Assembly: GCA_903970565.1 (NCBI GenBank)
Contig: CAJCJE010000279.1
Span: 1 to 5,368 of the forward strand
From: Candidatus Melainabacteria bacterium
Lineage (GTDB): Bacteria > Actinomycetota > Actinomycetes > Mycobacteriales > Pseudonocardiaceae
Length of the DNA stretch: 5,368 nt
Direction of reading: 5' to 3'
Position numbers and translations under genes: made by a program. Positions 4,484 to 5,368 of the stretch are shown one piece after another. The notes under the pieces are model-generated. The model saw only the letters and a program-made list of their open reading frames with translations. It did no database searches and was not told the DNA's origin. Every line of letters begins with the position of its first letter. Position 1 is the first letter of the stretch.

Positions 4484-5368
4484 TCACACGGCGCGTGACC
4501 GGTCGACCCAGTACGGGTCGCGCAGCGTCCGTTTGAGGATCTTGCCGGTCGCGTTGCGTGGCAGGTCACCGACCACCTCGATCGACTTCGGGCACTTGAA
4601 CGAGGCCAGCTGTGCCCGGCACAGCGCGATCAGCTCCTCCGGATCGATGGTGGCACCGGGCGCGGCCACCACGATCGCCTTGCCGACCTCGCCCCACTTC
4701 TCGTCCGGTACCCCGATCACCGCGACCTCGGCGACACCGGGGTGTTCGCCGAGGACCCGCTCGATCTCGGCCGGGTAGATGTTCTCCCCGCCGCTGATGA
4801 TCATGTCCTTCACCCGGTCGGAGATGTAGACGTAACCGTCCTCGTCCAGGTAGCCGGCATCGCCGCTGTGCAGCCAGCCCTCGCCGGTGATGGCCTGTTC
4901 GCTGGCCTCGGGCTTGCCCCAGTAACCGGACATCAGCTGCCGGGTACGGACCATGATCTCGCCGACCTCGCCCGGCCCGAGCGGTTCGCCGGTGACCGGG
5001 TCGGCCGCGATGATCTCCACGCCCGCCAGCGGCAGCCCGGCCGAGACCAGCCGGTGCTCGTTGGCCTTGTCGCGGTGTTCCTCCGCGCCGAGGGTGGTGA
5101 CCGCGCCGGAGGCCTCGGTCATTCCGTAGACCTGGTAGAAGTTCGCCGGGAAGGTGGCCAGGCTGCGGCGCAGCAGCGGCAGTGGCATCGGCGAGGCGCC
5201 GTAGAGGATTCCGCGCAGCCTGGAGTAGTCGCGCTCGGCGACGCCGGGGATCTGCAACAGGAAACCGAAGATCGCCGGCACCAGGAAGGTGTGCGTGACG
5301 CCCTGGTCGACGAGTTCGTCCAACAGCACCGGCGGGTTGATGTCGCGGACCACGATCTGCCGCGCGCC
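4484..5368 (-). CDS. FadD-type acyl-CoA ligase/acyl-AMP synthetase, C-terminal part (5' end off the window)
   Basis: The minus-strand frame is open to the window edge, giving 294 residues of a protein that is normally about 500-550 aa. The first residues (GARQIV) are already inside the domain; the GTG at 5353 encodes an internal valine rather than a start. Adenylate-forming enzyme motifs appear in order: YGMTEASG (5128-5105, motif A5), GWLHSGDAGYLDEDGYVY with the ATP-ribose-binding Asp, then ISDRVKDMIISGGENIYP at the hinge, and near the end PRNATGKILKR with the catalytic Lys codon at 4543-4541 (motif A10). The phosphate-binding SGTTG motif lies upstream of the window. The enzyme activates a carboxylic acid with ATP and transfers it to CoA. 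The ENIYPAEIE stretch and overall likeness point to actinobacterial FadD fatty-acid or similar acid ligases; the chain length of the substrate cannot be read. No motif residue is broken, so the gene looks functional. Confidence 0.92.
   Translation of the reverse strand, partial: GARQIVVRDINPPVLLDELVDQGVTHTFLVPAIFGFLLQIPGVAERDYSRLRGILYGASPMPLPLLRRSLATFPANFYQVYGMTEASGAVTTLGAEEHRDKANEHRLVSAGLPLAGVEIIAADPVTGEPLGPGEVGEIMVRTRQLMSGYWGKPEASEQAITGEGWLHSGDAGYLDEDGYVYISDRVKDMIISGGENIYPAEIERVLGEHPGVAEVAVIGVPDEKWGEVGKAIVVAAPGATIDPEELIALCRAQLASFKCPKSIEVVGDLPRNATGKILKRTLRDPYWVDRSRAV

Noticed and set aside
4327..4569. N-terminal extension of the antitoxin by 81 residues
   Set aside because: It would overlap the ligase 3' end, the hairpin and both upstream repeats, and its sequence shows no domain. 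The ATG at 4326 has a -10-like element at leaderless distance.
1..5368. CRISPR array, rRNA or tRNA genes, insertion sequence
   Set aside because: I saw no regularly spaced repeats, no cloverleaf or rRNA signature, and no transposase-like frame with terminal inverted repeats.

Overview
This is a GC-rich window (GC-biased third positions throughout, with long spurious open frames opposite the genes). It looks like the chromosome of an actinomycete, most likely a Nocardia/Mycobacteriales relative. The evidence is the codon usage, the leaderless-looking starts, and the FadD-type ligase and RES-type toxin, which are common in that order. The genus is inference.

Layout, left to right. (a) 1-1630, minus strand: a secreted or membrane-anchored alpha/beta hydrolase of the S15/CocE type, running off the left edge so that its C-terminus is missing. 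(b) 1631-1908: a divergent intergenic region. It holds a small inverted repeat near the hydrolase start, a candidate promoter for the rightward gene, and a strong match to the yybP-ykoY manganese riboswitch (about 1774-1873). The 3' strand of the riboswitch closing stem is exactly complementary to the next gene's Shine-Dalgarno region. (c) 1909-2892, plus strand: a TerC/Alx-family membrane protein, probably a manganese exporter. (d) 2946-2981: a perfect 36-base palindrome between convergent genes, a likely bidirectional terminator that touches the next stop codon. (e) 2982-4326, minus strand: a two-gene toxin-antitoxin operon. The antitoxin has a helix-turn-helix and an Xre/MbcA/ParS-like C-terminus and lies upstream of a RES-domain toxin. 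(f) 4327-4483: the operon's control region, with a likely leaderless promoter, a direct repeat one helical turn apart, and a striking AT-rich inverted repeat. (g) 4484-5368, minus strand: the C-terminal part of a FadD-type acyl-CoA ligase, with a hairpin at its stop codon; its N-terminus lies off the right edge.

The genes form separate transcription units. The two coherent systems are a manganese-sensing RNA controlling a manganese exporter, and a RES-family toxin-antitoxin pair (the family depletes NAD+) with its own operator region. Neither is a new class, but the riboswitch has an unusually readable translational switch, and the antitoxin has an N-terminal region I cannot assign.
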